A stretch of 64,000 nucleotides of DNA from Bifidobacteriaceae bacterium. Lineage in GTDB: Bacteria; Actinomycetota; Actinomycetes; Actinomycetales; Bifidobacteriaceae. Each line of letters opens with the position of its first letter. The stretch's first letter is position 1. Positions 49,830 to 60,822 of the stretch are shown in pieces. The notes under the pieces were generated by a model that made no database searches, was not told where the DNA came from, and was given only the letters and a program-made list of their open reading frames with translations. The translations under genes and the position numbers were made by a program. The stretch covers positions 1 to 64,000 of the forward strand of contig JALCQC010000007.1 of NCBI GenBank assembly GCA_022650895.1. Reading direction: 5' to 3'.

Positions 49830-51692
49830 ATGAAAATGAGATCAGACACAGTTATGCAAGGACGAATGTTCGCCGGCGCACGTGCTCTCTATCGCGCTGC
49901 CGGTGTCGAAGAGAAGGACTTCGGCAAACCGATCATCGCCATCGCCAATTCCTTCTCCGAATTTGTGCCGGGACACGTCTTCCTGAATAAGGTCGGCCGC
50001 GTTGTCTCGAAGGCAATCAAGGAAGCTGGCGGCATCCCCCGTGAGTTCAACACCATCGCCGTCGACGATGGCATCGCCATGGGCCACACCGGCATGCTGT
50101 ATTCTCTCCCCTCCCGTGATCTCATCGCTGACGCCGTCGAGTACTCCGTGAACGCGCACTGCGCCGACGCACTCATCTGCATCTCCAACTGTGACAAGAT
50201 CACCCCCGGCATGCTGATGGCGGCACTCCGTCTCAACATCCCCACGATCTTCGTCTCCGGCGGCCCGATGGAGGCTGGTTCCACCACCTTCGCCGATGGC
50301 AGCACCGACAAGAGCACCGACCTCATCGACGTCATGTACGCCTCCGCCGACGACAACGTCTCCGACGAGGACCTCCTCGCCTACGAGCGCACCGTCTGCC
50401 CCACCTGCGGCTCCTGCGCCGGCATGTTCACCGCGAATTCGATGAACTGCCTCACCGAGGCCATGGGACTGGCACTGCCCGGCAACGGCACCACACTGGC
50501 AACGCACACCGCTCGCGAACAGCTCTTCGTGAAGGCCGGTCAGAAGATCGTGGAACTGGCAAACCGCTATTACAAGGATGACGACGAGTCCGTGCTTCCG
50601 CGCTCCATCGCCACCAAGGATGCCTTCGAAAACGCTATGACAATGGACGTCGCCATGGGTGGCTCCACCAACACCGTGCTGCATATTCTCGCAGCAGCCC
50701 AGTCCGCCGATGTCGACTTCGATCTCAACGACATCGAACGCATTTCCCACACCGTTCCCTGCATCTGCAAGGCATCTCCTTCCGGTGATTGGGAGATCTC
50801 CGATGTCCACCACGCAGGTGGCATCCCCCGCATTCTCGGCGAACTCGACCGCGCCGGCAAGCTGCACCGCAACGTTCAGTCCGTCGACTACCCGGACCTC
50901 GAGTCCAAGCTGGCCGATTGGGATGTGCGCCGCGACACCGCAACGGACGAGGCGAAGAAGCTCTTCCTCGCCGCTCCCGGCGGCAAGCGCACCGTCGAAG
51001 CGTGGAGCCAGTCCAATGAATGGGATTCGCTTGACCTCGATCCCGTCAACGGCGCAGTGCACGACATGGAACACCCCACCATTGCAGAAGGCGGTCTCGC
51101 GGTTCTTCGCGGCAACCTCGCTCCCGATGGCTGCGTCGTCAAGACGCTGGGCGTGGACCCCTCCATCTGGAAGTTCCGCGGAAAGGCTCGTGTGGTCGAA
51201 TCCCAGGAACAGGCCGTCGAGCTCATTCTCGGCGATAAGCTGAACCCCGGCGACGCGCTCATCATCCGTTACGAAGGTCCGAAGGGCGGTCCGGGCATGC
51301 AGGAGATGCTCTACCCCACTTCCTTCGTCAAGGGCAAGCACCTCGGCCCGAAGGTGGCGCTCATCACCGATGGTCGCTACTCCGGCGGTTCCTCAGGTCT
51401 CGCCATCGGCCACGTCGCTCCCGAAGCAGCTGCCGGCGGCCCCATCGCGCTGGTCGAGGAAGGCGATGACATCGTCATCGATATTCCGAACCGCTCCATC
51501 GATGTGGACGTTCCCGACGACGTGCTCGCAGCACGCAAGAAGGCCATCTCCGAAGGATACGGTTTCAAGCCTCACCGTGACCGCAAGGTCTCGCTGGCGC
51601 TGAAGGCCTACGCTGCCTTCGCTCGTTCCGCCGACAAGGGCGCAACCCGCGATCCTGAGCTCATCAATGAGCTCGCTCATCAGGCCGACTGA
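49830..51692 (+). CDS. ilvD: Dihydroxy-acid dehydratase
   Basis: A 620-residue Fe-S enzyme of valine, isoleucine and pantothenate synthesis that dehydrates dihydroxy acids. The N-terminus [26 protein letters not shown] is the usual one (family MxMRSxTVTxGRNMAGARALxRAAG). Cysteines for the cluster are in [12 protein letters not shown] and [18 protein letters not shown]. The C-terminal segment [23 protein letters not shown] is also diagnostic. The frame begins at 49638, but 49830 gives the correct family start; the ribosome binding site is weak. A terminator follows at 51726-51756. Confidence 0.95.
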   Translation: MKMRSDTVMQGRMFAGARALYRAAGVEEKDFGKPIIAIANSFSEFVPGHVFLNKVGRVVSKAIKEAGGIPREFNTIAVDDGIAMGHTGMLYSLPSRDLIADAVEYSVNAHCADALICISNCDKITPGMLMAALRLNIPTIFVSGGPMEAGSTTFADGSTDKSTDLIDVMYASADDNVSDEDLLAYERTVCPTCGSCAGMFTANSMNCLTEAMGLALPGNGTTLATHTAREQLFVKAGQKIVELANRYYKDDDESVLPRSIATKDAFENAMTMDVAMGGSTNTVLHILAAAQSADVDFDLNDIERISHTVPCICKASPSGDWEISDVHHAGGIPRILGELDRAGKLHRNVQSVDYPDLESKLADWDVRRDTATDEAKKLFLAAPGGKRTVEAWSQSNEWDSLDLDPVNGAVHDMEHPTIAEGGLAVLRGNLAPDGCVVKTLGVDPSIWKFRGKARVVESQEQAVELILGDKLNPGDALIIRYEGPKGGPGMQEMLYPTSFVKGKHLGPKVALITDGRYSGGSSGLAIGHVAPEAAAGGPIALVEEGDDIVIDIPNRSIDVDVPDDVLAARKKAISEGYGFKPHRDRKVSLALKAYAAFARSADKGATRDPELINELAHQAD

Positions 51693-51725
51693 GAGAACAC
51701 GGCAAAGATTCAAAAGTAGATTCAC

Positions 51726-51756
51726 AAAAGGGACGTCACATGATGGCGTCCCTTTT
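51726..51756 (+). terminator. Terminator after ilvD
   Basis: AAAAGGGACG (51726-51735) pairs with CGTCCCTTTT (51747-51756), 34 bases after the ilvD stop. It lies before the oxidoreductase gene transcribed from the other direction. Confidence 0.85.
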
Positions 51757-51849
51757 CTCATATCACTGCAACTGCAACGGTCATCGCAACTGCAACAGTC
51801 AGTGTTCCATATTAATTTTCATGCTCGTGATGTTCCACGGCGGAATCGG

Positions 51850-52818
51850 TTATGCAGCGACCTGCCCCGACATCAGCGAAATGACCAACTGCTCAACAGT
51901 CGGAATCGTCGTGATGGCATCCACGCCGTTGTTGACGCTGATGATGCCACGCTCCAGATCTCCAAGAAGCATCCCAGAACGCAAGCCACCGTCGATGCTT
52001 ATCTCATGGTCCAACCCGGCATCGTGCGTGGCCGCGTAACGCTGCGCATACTTGTCTGCCGCAGGCGTTGAGAGGGATCGCTGAGAAGCTGAAATTCGGC
52101 GGACATCGGCGAAAGTCGCACGCACTACCGCCTGCTTGGCCGCATCTACCATCGGCGACTCCTCGGTCGCAAGGAAACGACTGCCCACGTAGACACCCTG
52201 CGCGCCAAAGGAAAAGGCCGCGTTCACACCCCGCGCATCATTGATACCACCAGCGGCCAGCATTGGCAGTGAGACGGCATCGACCATTGCCGGAACAACG
52301 GTAAACGTCCCATAGTCCTGACGGGGAAGGATGCCTCCCTCTTCACTTCCGGTGGCCACCAGAAGGTCTGCACCGAAACGCTCAGCATCTTGCATCTGTT
52401 CGACGCTCGGGGTCAAAGGGCGGAACACCAGCGTGCCGTCATGGGCCTTGATATCGTCAAACAGCTCCTCGTGAGGCGTGCCGACAACGACGAAGTGCGT
52501 CACTTTCTCCTCATACGCCATTTTCAACAGTTCGGCGGTAAACGCATTGTCGCGCACACGCTTGCCAGACGACGGAGAAAAGACGTTCAGCCCGAAGGGC
52601 CGATCACTCAGCGAGCGTATCTGGCGGATTTCCCTCCGCATGCGCTCGGCCGTCTCAACCGGATCGGCAGTGACGGTCGTCTGGCCGGCATTCGGCCCCA
52701 GCACGCCCAATCCACCAGCATTACCGACCGCGGAAACCAGCGTGGCATTTGTCAGCCACGACATTGGCGCCTGGATCAATGGATATTTCGTTTGCAGGAT
52801 TTCTGTCACTGATTTCAA
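51850..52818 (-). CDS. FMN-dependent nitronate monooxygenase-family protein
   Basis: A 322-residue TIM-barrel FMN enzyme of the nitronate monooxygenase/enoyl reductase FabK-like group. It starts SVTEILQTKYPLIQAPMSWLTNA and has AVGNAGGLGVLGPNAGQT and, for FMN phosphate, MLAAGGINDARGVNAAFSFGAQGVYVGSRFLA. The TTG at 52818 has AAGGA eight bases upstream, while the longer frame to 52893 lacks one. Substrate is uncertain; detoxification of nitronates or a quinone reductase activity is possible. It stands alone between ilvD and the beta-glucosidase gene. Confidence 0.82.
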   Translation of the reverse strand: MKSVTEILQTKYPLIQAPMSWLTNATLVSAVGNAGGLGVLGPNAGQTTVTADPVETAERMRREIRQIRSLSDRPFGLNVFSPSSGKRVRDNAFTAELLKMAYEEKVTHFVVVGTPHEELFDDIKAHDGTLVFRPLTPSVEQMQDAERFGADLLVATGSEEGGILPRQDYGTFTVVPAMVDAVSLPMLAAGGINDARGVNAAFSFGAQGVYVGSRFLATEESPMVDAAKQAVVRATFADVRRISASQRSLSTPAADKYAQRYAATHDAGLDHEISIDGGLRSGMLLGDLERGIISVNNGVDAITTIPTVEQLVISLMSGQVAA

Positions 52819-52958
52819 AAGACGTGTCCTTACCGATGATGCACACAGCACGATGAGTGGGATTGCAGTGTGCACCGGGCAGCGTGGGTACATTGAACGC
52901 GTTTGGCCTCACGGGTACATCCTGCAATATGAACTCGGTTAGAGTAAGGCCGCTCGAG

Positions 52959-52998
52959 CCCTCTACGCACCCATTTTTCTTTGATGGCGTAGAGGGCA
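52959..52998. terminator. Inverted repeat downstream of beta-glucosidase
   Basis: GCCCTCTACGC (52959-52969) pairs with GCGTAGAGGGC (52988-52998), an 11-base perfect stem with an 18-base loop. It lies about 100 bases past the beta-glucosidase stop, without a clear T-run, in an otherwise unassigned 277-base gap. It may be a terminator or processing site. Confidence 0.5.
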
Positions 52999-53095
52999 AG
53001 ACGTGGACGTGGCGCGCCTCACACCAATGCCTTCCCTTCCTTGCTCAGAGGGCTCAGCCGGCGAGACCTGAGAGCCTCACCGTTTTCTACGGCGC

Positions 53096-55369
53096 TCACT
53101 CCTTTTCTGCAGCACTCACGGCGAAGGGGGCGACCAACAGATCCTCATCACGCGAGGACGTACCCACCAACAGCTCGAAGTCACCTGGCTCCACAACTCT
53201 TTGCGCCTCGGCATTCACGATGCTGAACTCGCGAACCGCCACCTCTAGATCAACGGTCTTCGTCTCACCCGGAGCGATGTCAACCTGCTTATAGGCCTTC
53301 AGCTCCTTGTCCACCCAGCTCACCGACGTGACGAGATCGCGAACGTAGACCTGCACAGTCTCCCGCGAGGGACGCGATCCCTCATTGTGCAGGGTCACGC
53401 GAGCATGGAGCGTCTGCTCGACCGAATACTCGGAGCGGTCCAGCTGCAGACCGGAGTAGTCCACTCTCGTGTACGAGAGCCCCTGTCCGAAGACGAAAGC
53501 CGGTTCCTGGGTGAGATCGGCGTAACGGTCTCCGTGCTGACCACGAATCTGGTTGTAATACACCGGCTGCTGGCCGACGTGACGCGCAAATGAAATCGGC
53601 AGGCGTCCCGAGGGCTCGATGGCGCCCGTCATGATCTCGGCGATGGCCCGGCCGCCCTGCATTCCGGGATTTCCCACCCACAGGATGGCAGATGCCTTCT
53701 CGGCGGAAGGCGGCAGCACAAGTGGTTTCGACGCCATCATGACAATGACAAAAGGCTTTCCTGTCTTCTCGTGAACCTCGGCGACGGCATCGATGAGCGC
53801 ATTCTGGGCGCCGAAGAGATTCAGCGTTGCCGTGGAACGTCCCTCTCCGATCAGCTCGATGTGGTCCCCGACCACGAGCACGGAGACATCCGCGGACTCG
53901 GCATTGTTTACGGCAGCACCCAACAGCTCAGCATCCACCGGAGCCGGCGAGGCGATCTTCGGCCGCGGCTGACCATCGGGGAAGGTCTCCCCCTTCGGGT
54001 TCGCGACAAGATTGAGGATATCCGCGCCGCGTGAATAAGTAACCTGCCATTCGTCGGGAACCTGTGAGCGCAGACCGTCGAGAACGGTAATGATCTTCTC
54101 CCTCGGCTGCCCCTTGATCCACGGAGCCTGGCCGGAGCCGCCGGCCCAATCTCCCAGCTGTGTCTGAGCATCGTCGGCGAGTGGCCCGAGAACGGCAATA
54201 GTACGTGTATCCTCATCCTTCATCAGAGGCAGCGCTCCGTCATTCTTCAGAAGGACCACGGAACGCCGTGCAATCTCAAGGTTGATGGCCGTGTGTTCCT
54301 CGGCACCCATGACCGAGGAAACGGCATCTGGCTCAGGAAGACGAGGATTCTCAAAGAGGCCGAAACGGAATTTGAGTAGCAGAACGCGGCGCACGGCGGC
54401 ATCGAGAACGGATTCGGACACCAACCCCTTCTCCAGCGCCTCTGCAGCGCCCGTGTAGAAGTTCGGAGTGGTCATCACCAGATCGTTGCCGGCGTTGAGT
54501 GCAGCTGCAGCGGCGTGTGCGTAGTCCGGCTGGACTTTCTGTTCCCATACCGTGCGCCCGACGTTGTCCCAATCAGTGATGAGAGTGCCCTGATAACCCC
54601 ACTCACCGCGCAGCACATCGTTGAGAAGCCATTTGTTGAGAGTGATCGGCGTCCCATCGATAGACTGATAGCCCAGCATAAAGGTCGCCACACCCTCGCG
54701 AGCGACGCGTTCGAAGGGCGGCAGGAACCACGAAGCAAGTTTGCGGTGCGTCATGTCCGCCTCGGAGGCGTCACGGCCTCCCTGAGTTTCGGAGTAGCCA
54801 GCAAAATGCTTGGCAGTCGCAAGAATCGCCGTCGGATCCTTCAGTCCCTTGCCTTGATACCCGCGAACCATGGCCGAGGCATACTCGCCGATGAGGAAGG
54901 GGTCTTCGCCGAAGGTTTCGTCAATTCTGCCCCACCGCAAGTCTCGGGCGATGCAGAGCACCGGTGAAAAGGTCCAGTGGATGCCCGTCGGAGCTGCCTC
55001 GCGTGCGGTGACACGTGCCGCCTTCTCCAGCAGTTCTGGGTTCCATGTGGCCGCCATGGTCAGCTGCGTGGGGAAAATGGTCGCCCCTGGCCAGAAGGAA
55101 TAGCCGTGGATCAGGTCGTCTCCCACCAGAAGTGGAATCCTCAACCGGGTCTGCTTCACGTACTCCGCTGCCTGAAGGAGATCTTCGGGAGAGGTGTGAA
55201 GTATCGAACCGACATGCCTGTCCACGATGTCGGATCTAAGGTTCTCCCCCGCTTCCAGTTGCATCAGTTGTCCGATTTTTTCCTCGCGTGTCATCAGCGA
55301 CAACAGATCACCGGCCCGCTCCTCATCGCTGAGATCGGGATTGAGATAATCATGCTCATACTGTGTCAT
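53096..55369 (-). CDS. Beta-glucosidase, glycoside hydrolase family 3
   Basis: A 757-residue family 3 glycoside hydrolase without a signal peptide, so it acts on sugars brought into the cell. LVGDDLIHGYSF, KHFAGYSETQGGRD and GTLITDWDNVGRTVWE (with the nucleophile Asp near residue 267) are in the N-terminal barrel. The second alpha/beta domain (from about residue 365) and the C-terminal fibronectin-like domain (LDRSEYSV to VNAEAQRVVEPGDFEL) follow. It is of the normal 750-790 residue type. The ATG at 55369 has AGAGGG five bases upstream; the frame extends to 55510 without one. No transport gene is next to it. Confidence 0.92.
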   Translation of the reverse strand: MTQYEHDYLNPDLSDEERAGDLLSLMTREEKIGQLMQLEAGENLRSDIVDRHVGSILHTSPEDLLQAAEYVKQTRLRIPLLVGDDLIHGYSFWPGATIFPTQLTMAATWNPELLEKAARVTAREAAPTGIHWTFSPVLCIARDLRWGRIDETFGEDPFLIGEYASAMVRGYQGKGLKDPTAILATAKHFAGYSETQGGRDASEADMTHRKLASWFLPPFERVAREGVATFMLGYQSIDGTPITLNKWLLNDVLRGEWGYQGTLITDWDNVGRTVWEQKVQPDYAHAAAAALNAGNDLVMTTPNFYTGAAEALEKGLVSESVLDAAVRRVLLLKFRFGLFENPRLPEPDAVSSVMGAEEHTAINLEIARRSVVLLKNDGALPLMKDEDTRTIAVLGPLADDAQTQLGDWAGGSGQAPWIKGQPREKIITVLDGLRSQVPDEWQVTYSRGADILNLVANPKGETFPDGQPRPKIASPAPVDAELLGAAVNNAESADVSVLVVGDHIELIGEGRSTATLNLFGAQNALIDAVAEVHEKTGKPFVIVMMASKPLVLPPSAEKASAILWVGNPGMQGGRAIAEIMTGAIEPSGRLPISFARHVGQQPVYYNQIRGQHGDRYADLTQEPAFVFGQGLSYTRVDYSGLQLDRSEYSVEQTLHARVTLHNEGSRPSRETVQVYVRDLVTSVSWVDKELKAYKQVDIAPGETKTVDLEVAVREFSIVNAEAQRVVEPGDFELLVGTSSRDEDLLVAPFAVSAAEKE

Positions 55370-55615
55370 TACAGCCCTCTTATTCTCGCACTTCTCGTAC
55401 TGTCGTTGGCTCTCCACCGGAGGCGGCATCCGCGGCGCCACCGGTCCTTTTCTCACTACCGAGAGTATGACTTTTACTGTAGCGAACAAGCACAACAAAG
55501 ATGCATACACAAAAGAGGTTTTCCACGCACTGACAGGCGTGGCACTGGCAACTGCGGCACCGGTAACTTCAGACCGATGAAAGGCAGGACAGCGAAGGAT
55601 AGAACAAAGAAGAAC

Positions 55616-56260
55616 TCACGTCTCGGAATATTCCTTATCGATGACCTTCCACAATTGGTCCGCCGCGTTTTCCACGGTGTCATTGACGATCACGACGTCG
55701 AATTCCTTCTCCGCCGCCAACTCGATCTTGGCGGTCTCAAGACGCTTACGGCGCTCCTCATCGTTTTCGGTGCCTCGGGAGGCGAGCCGTGTCACCAAGT
55801 CCTCGAAGCTCGGAGGTGCCAGAAACACCGACAGCACTTCGAGTCCGAGCTCCGCCGCACGCTGCTTCACCCTACGTGCACCTTGGAGATCGATTTCGAG
55901 AATGGTCGGCACCCCCTTTTCAAGGTGGTCAAGAACCGGCTGCAGAGGCGTTCCGTAATGTGCCATGTTGTGCACCAGAGCAGTTTCTAGGAATTTTCCT
56001 TCGCGCTGCATGGTGGCGAATTCGTCCTCAGTGACGAAGAGATAGTTCTTTCCGTCGATCTCACCGGGCCGCGGCTCACGCGTCGTCGCCGAAACCGATA
56101 CCCAGATTTCAGGGTGTTGGGCGAGAAGAGTCGCCTCCACCGTTCCCTTTCCGACAGCGGTGGGTCCCGTCAACACAATGAGGCGTCGCTGTCGTTGAAG
56201 CGCCGACGATGTGGCGGAAGTTGCGGAGGCGCTCAGTTCCTCGGAATTGCTCATGCCCAT
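55616..56260 (-). CDS. gmk: Guanylate kinase
   Basis: A 214-residue enzyme that converts GMP to GDP with ATP. The P-loop is LTGPTAVGKGTVEATL, the GMP-binding region is VSVSATTREPRPGEIDGKNYLFV, and the lid region has RLASRGTENDEERRKRL. The start is uncertain: in-frame ATGs at 56281, 56260 and 56254 all have weak ribosome binding sites. The gene follows the pyrF-like gene after about 77 bases on the same strand, the order seen in actinobacteria (carAB-pyrF-gmk). Confidence 0.93.
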   Translation of the reverse strand: MGMSNSEELSASATSATSSALQRQRRLIVLTGPTAVGKGTVEATLLAQHPEIWVSVSATTREPRPGEIDGKNYLFVTEDEFATMQREGKFLETALVHNMAHYGTPLQPVLDHLEKGVPTILEIDLQGARRVKQRAAELGLEVLSVFLAPPSFEDLVTRLASRGTENDEERRKRLETAKIELAAEKEFDVVIVNDTVENAADQLWKVIDKEYSET

Positions 56261-56337
56261 ATCTTTCTTAACCTTCTTCATACTTCATGCAGAGACGCTG
56301 TTGGCCCAGTATTGTCCTGGTGTTGGTCCGGTGTTGT

Positions 56338-57303
56338 CTAATGTTCGACGGGTGATTCACTGCCGGACACCACAGAGCGGACCTCGTTCTGGGTTGATTC
56401 TATCGTGTCATGGAGTGCCTTCAGGTCCGGCCCCGCCGTGCTCAGCGAGTGCGACACACTCACAACCACGGTTCCGTCATGGGCAGTGTGGCCGGTGTCA
56501 TCTTTCCCATGCCCGAGCAGCGAGGCAAGACTCTTCGCCCGATCTCCGTCCCATTCGTAACTGGAGGAGAGGATGGGGCCATTGTAGGAGGTCAGCGGAA
56601 AATGTGAAACCTCTTCATACATCTGGGCGTCCACGGCAGTTCCGATGGAAAGACCGATGGAGCCAATGCCTTCCTCGACGCCCTTCTCCATGAGAGTGGT
56701 GTCATTAAAACGGGCCGCCTCACGAATGATGCCTTCCGCCACAGTCTCCCCTGCATGGACGCCCGACTGACGCACTGCCGAATGGAGATGAACGGCACTC
56801 GGAGAGACACCGATGGAGGCGATGAAGACACCGCGATCACGTTCGACGGCCGCCCTCAGAAAGGGTCTGATCGAATCGAAGCCGAAATATGGCAGGATGG
56901 TGACGGCGTCGGCAGCCAAGGGCGAAGAGTCCTCTAAGTACACATCGATGAAGGAAGCAAGAGACGATGCCGAACCACCGCGCGAAGTGTCGAGAATGGT
57001 GACAAAGCCACCCTTTTTGGCGGCGTACAGAATACGCTCCATCACCGCGATGCCGGGAGAACCGAAACGTTCGAAAAACGCACTGGGAAACTCGACGATG
57101 CCCACCTTCCCCAACGATGCCTGCAGCATGCGCATGGAGAAACGTTCCAGGCTGTCGGGTGACACCTCATATCCCCACGCGGCGAGAATCTCCTCATCAG
57201 GATGAATTCCCACGCACAGGGGGCCGTAGTGCGCGACCACAGAGCGGAGCCGTTCCCCGAAGGGAATGCCAGCCGCTGTGGTGGTCATGAAATCTTCTGC
57301 CAT
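56338..57303 (-). CDS. pyrF: Orotidine-5'-phosphate decarboxylase homologue lacking catalytic residues
   Basis: A 321-residue protein of the type 2 OMP decarboxylase family, which converts OMP to UMP. The general fold and position after carB match PyrF, but the active-site tetrad is lost: GIDPH reads GIHPD (residues 32-36), the strand with the first Lys reads IVEFPSAFFE (Glu for Lys, residue 71), and the catalytic LDxKRGD reads LDTSRGG (residues 104-110; Ser for Lys, Gly for Asp). It may be an inactive paralogue with another job. The start is uncertain (57303 or 57288). A terminator lies upstream between carB and this gene, so it may have its own promoter. Confidence 0.75.
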   Translation of the reverse strand: MAEDFMTTTAAGIPFGERLRSVVAHYGPLCVGIHPDEEILAAWGYEVSPDSLERFSMRMLQASLGKVGIVEFPSAFFERFGSPGIAVMERILYAAKKGGFVTILDTSRGGSASSLASFIDVYLEDSSPLAADAVTILPYFGFDSIRPFLRAAVERDRGVFIASIGVSPSAVHLHSAVRQSGVHAGETVAEGIIREAARFNDTTLMEKGVEEGIGSIGLSIGTAVDAQMYEEVSHFPLTSYNGPILSSSYEWDGDRAKSLASLLGHGKDDTGHTAHDGTVVVSVSHSLSTAGPDLKALHDTIESTQNEVRSVVSGSESPVEH

Positions 57304-57336
57304 AGGTCCTGTCATAGGTCGTGCAAGGGACGAAAA

Positions 57337-57363
57337 ACCCGTCGGCAGGCTGTGCCGACGGGT
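57337..57363 (-). terminator. Terminator after carB
   Basis: ACCCGTCGGCA (57337-57347) pairs perfectly with TGCCGACGGGT (57353-57363). On the minus strand TTTT follows. It lies between the carB stop and the pyrF-like gene. Confidence 0.9.
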
Positions 57364-57381
57364 CAATCGGATCTTGCCTCT

Positions 57382-60300
57382 TTATTCTTCAGTTTTTCTT
57401 GTCTCCGCTTCCTGCTTCTCAAGTGTAAACAATTGCTGGGCGTGCTCCTGAATGCTCAGGATCTGGAAGTCGTTCTTCTTCACGGCTTCGATGGCCAGCA
57501 GAGCCGCCGAGAACTCGGTGAGGGTGGTGAAAAGCGGGAGATCCGCAGCAATGGTTGCGGACCGGATCGCATAACCATCCGACCGAGAATCACGCGAACT
57601 CGGCGTGTTCACCACCATATTAATGGTTCCTTCTTCGATGAGCTGAACCACATCCTTCTTCCGTGGCTGTGCCGGCGCTGCGTCAGCTGCCACAGTGCCA
57701 TTTGATGAGGAGGCGGCGCTGCCGTTCTCCTCCCCCTCGGTCTGGGTATGCTCTATATCCAGCTTTCCGACGAGTTCGACATCCATGCCGTAGCGGCGCA
57801 GGACGGAAGCGGTGCCCTTGGTGGCCCAGATCTTGAATCCAAGTTCGTGGAGGCGCACGGCAAGCAGAGGCAGATTCCGCTTGTCGGAGTCGTTCACCGA
57901 GATGAAGGCGTTGCCGGACGTCGGCAGACCACCCTCATAGGCAGCCAGCTGACTCTTTGCAAAGGCGTGTGGGAAGTCACGGTCAAAGCCCATCACCTCA
58001 CCGGTGGAGCGCATCTCCGGCCCCAGCTGGATGTCGACGGTTCGACCCACTGGAGTGCGGAACCGCTTGAAGGGAAGAACCGCTTCCTTCACGGCGACGG
58101 GCTGCCCCGGGTGAAGTGTTCCTCCGTCTCCCACGGGAAGGAGCAGGCCGCGGTCACGCTGCTGTTGAACCGTCTCCCCTGCCATGATGCGGGAGGCCGC
58201 ACGGGCGAGGGAAACGCCCGTTGCCTTGGAAGCGAAGGGAACCGTGCGGGAGGCACGAGGATTCGCCTCGATGACGTAGAGAGTGTTGGACATGAGCGCG
58301 TACTGGACGTTGATGAGTCCCCGGACGCCCACGTTCTTGGAGATGGCGTACGTGGCCTTGCGGAGACGTTCGATCTGATCGTCGCTCAGCGTGCTCGGTG
58401 GCAGTACGCAGGCAGCGTCACCGGAATGGACGCCGGCATCCTCCACATGCTCCATTACACCGCCGATGTACAGCTCGTCGCCATCAAACAGCGCGTCCAC
58501 ATCGATCTCAATGGCATCGTCAAGGAATTTATCGATCAACAGCGGAGACGCCAAGCGACCCGTCATTGCGGTATCGGCTTCAGCCGCCTTGAGGGCACGG
58601 TTCACGTAGGTGGTCAGCTGCTCGTTGTCGTAGACGATTTCCATGCCACGACCGCCGAGGACGTAGGACGGGCGCACCAGTACGGGATAGCCGATGGAGT
58701 GCGCGGCCTCGAGGGCCTCGTCGAGCGAATGCGCCGTTCCATACTTCGGAGCCAGCAGATGAGATTCCTTCAGCACGTCACCGAAGAGCTCGCGGTTCTC
58801 CGCAAGGTCGATGGACTCGGGGCTGGTGCCAAGAATCGGCACTCCGGCCTCCTTCAGACGCGCCGCCAAAGACAACGGCGTCTGTCCACCCAGCTGAACG
58901 ATGACACCCTTGACGGGTCCTTGCTTCAGTTCTGCCTCATAGATCTCAAGGACATCCTCAAAGGTGAGCGGCTCGAAATACAGGCGGTCGGAAACATCGT
59001 AGTCCGTGGAAACCGTCTCCGGGTTGCAGTTGACCATGATGGTGTCATAGTCCTTGCCAAGCTCCTGAACGGCATGGACGCAGGTGTAATCGAATTCGAT
59101 GCCCTGACCGATACGGTTTGGACCCGAGCCCAGAATGATGACTGCCTCGCGCTTGCGGTGAGTGAGTTCTGACTCGTCCGCGTAGCAGGAGTAGTAATAC
59201 GGCGTCACGGCGTCGAACTCTGCGGCGCAGGTATCCACCGTCTTGTAGACCGGACGGAGACCGTAGCCCCAGCGCATCTCACGGATCGCGTCCTCGCCCT
59301 TGTCTCCCAACCCACGCAGATGGGCGATCTGCAAATCGCTCAAGCCTGTTTTCTTGGCCTTCAAAAGCAGTTGTGGCGTCAGACTGGCCGCATCCTTGAT
59401 GTCGAGTGCCGTCTGATTGATCTCGGCAAACTGCTCGATGAACCACGGGTCGATCTTGGTGGCGTTGAAAATCTGCTCGTTGGTGGCACCGCCCCACATG
59501 GCTCGCTGAATCTGAAGATAGCGGTATTCCGTGGGCGTGCGCATCTGTGCGAGAAGGCTACGGACCTCTTCCTCATGCGGTTTCTCACCATCCCAGGTGA
59601 ACTTCATGTCGCGCTTGTCGATGGAACGCATGGCCTTGCCCAAGGATTCCTGGAAGTTTCCGGCCAACGCCATGGCCTCTCCGACTGACTTCATGGAGGT
59701 TGTGAGCGTGGTGTCGGCACCTGGGAACTTCTCGAAGGCGAAGCGTGGAATCTTGGTCACCACATAATCGATGGTCGGCTCGAAGCTGGCCGGAGTCGAC
59801 TGCGTGATGTCGTTGCGGATCTCGTCAAGTGTGTAGCCGAGCGCCAGCTTGGTGGCGATCTTTGCGATCGGGAAGCCGGTGGCCTTCGATGCCAGAGCCG
59901 AGGAGCGCGAGACGCGCGGATTCATTTCGATGACGATGATGCGTCCGGTGTCGGGATTCACGGCGAACTGAATGTTGCAGCCGCCAGTGTCCACGCCGAC
60001 ACCACGGATGATGGCGATGGCGATGTCACGCATACGCTGATACTCGCGGTCGGTCAAGGTGAACAGGGGCGCCACCGTAATGGAATCACCGGTATGGACA
60101 CCCACCGGATCCACGTTTTCAATCGGGCACACCACGACGACGTTGTCCTTTGCGTCGCGCATGAGCTCAAGCTCGTATTCCTTCCAACCCTCGATGCCCT
60201 CTTCGACGAGGACTTCGGACGTCGGGGAATAGTGCAGTCCCGCCCCGGCGATGCGCTGAAGTTCGGCCTCGTCGTGTGCAATGCCAGAACCGAGACCTCC

Positions 60301-60822
60301 CATGGTAAAGCTGGGGCGTACGACGACGGGGAAACCGAGTTCGGCGACTGCTGCCTTCACTTCCTCCATAGTGTGCGCGATGAGAGAGCGCGCGGACTCG
60401 CCACCCGCCTTCTCCACGACCTTCTTGAACTGTTCGCGGTCCTCGCCACGATCGATGGCCTCAAGGCTCGCACCGATGAGTTCGACGTTGTACTTCTTGA
60501 GCACGCCCGCCGCGCCGAGAGCTTCGGCGGCGTTGAGAGCGGTCTGACCTCCCAGAGTCGGAAGGAGCGCATCGGGACGTTCCTTGGCGATGATCCGTTC
60601 GAGGATGGGAACGGCAATCGGCTCAATATACGTTGCGTCCGCAACTTCGGGATCGGTCATGATGGTGGCGGGGTTGGAATTCACCAGGATGACGCGAACG
60701 CCCTCCTCCTGAAGAACTCGGCACGCCTGCGTCCCCGAATAGTCAAACTCGGCCGCCTGCCCGATCACGATGGGGCCGGAGCCAATCACCATGACGGACT
60801 TGATGTCGGAACGCTTAGGCAT
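57382..60822 (-). CDS. carB: Carbamoyl-phosphate synthase large chain
   Basis: A 1146-residue subunit that makes carbamoyl phosphate for pyrimidine and arginine synthesis. It starts [31 protein letters not shown]-like and has two ATP-grasp halves, with [19 protein letters not shown] in the first and [19 protein letters not shown] in the second. An extra Ser/Ala/Asn-rich stretch near residue 1030 is inserted in the C-terminal allosteric domain. The ATG at 60822 has AAGGAG seven bases upstream and overlaps the end of carA by 8 bases, so the two are coupled. Confidence 0.97.
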   Translation of the reverse strand: MPKRSDIKSVMVIGSGPIVIGQAAEFDYSGTQACRVLQEEGVRVILVNSNPATIMTDPEVADATYIEPIAVPILERIIAKERPDALLPTLGGQTALNAAEALGAAGVLKKYNVELIGASLEAIDRGEDREQFKKVVEKAGGESARSLIAHTMEEVKAAVAELGFPVVVRPSFTMGGLGSGIAHDEAELQRIAGAGLHYSPTSEVLVEEGIEGWKEYELELMRDAKDNVVVVCPIENVDPVGVHTGDSITVAPLFTLTDREYQRMRDIAIAIIRGVGVDTGGCNIQFAVNPDTGRIIVIEMNPRVSRSSALASKATGFPIAKIATKLALGYTLDEIRNDITQSTPASFEPTIDYVVTKIPRFAFEKFPGADTTLTTSMKSVGEAMALAGNFQESLGKAMRSIDKRDMKFTWDGEKPHEEEVRSLLAQMRTPTEYRYLQIQRAMWGGATNEQIFNATKIDPWFIEQFAEINQTALDIKDAASLTPQLLLKAKKTGLSDLQIAHLRGLGDKGEDAIREMRWGYGLRPVYKTVDTCAAEFDAVTPYYYSCYADESELTHRKREAVIILGSGPNRIGQGIEFDYTCVHAVQELGKDYDTIMVNCNPETVSTDYDVSDRLYFEPLTFEDVLEIYEAELKQGPVKGVIVQLGGQTPLSLAARLKEAGVPILGTSPESIDLAENRELFGDVLKESHLLAPKYGTAHSLDEALEAAHSIGYPVLVRPSYVLGGRGMEIVYDNEQLTTYVNRALKAAEADTAMTGRLASPLLIDKFLDDAIEIDVDALFDGDELYIGGVMEHVEDAGVHSGDAACVLPPSTLSDDQIERLRKATYAISKNVGVRGLINVQYALMSNTLYVIEANPRASRTVPFASKATGVSLARAASRIMAGETVQQQRDRGLLLPVGDGGTLHPGQPVAVKEAVLPFKRFRTPVGRTVDIQLGPEMRSTGEVMGFDRDFPHAFAKSQLAAYEGGLPTSGNAFISVNDSDKRNLPLLAVRLHELGFKIWATKGTASVLRRYGMDVELVGKLDIEHTQTEGEENGSAASSSNGTVAADAAPAQPRKKDVVQLIEEGTINMVVNTPSSRDSRSDGYAIRSATIAADLPLFTTLTEFSAALLAIEAVKKNDFQILSIQEHAQQLFTLEKQEAETRKTEE

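Noticed and set aside
49842-51341. 499-codon open frame antisense to ilvD
   Set aside because: Composition follows the third-position GC bias of ilvD; no family motif.
57748-59172. 474-codon open frame antisense to carB
   Set aside because: Shadow of carB in a GC-rich frame.
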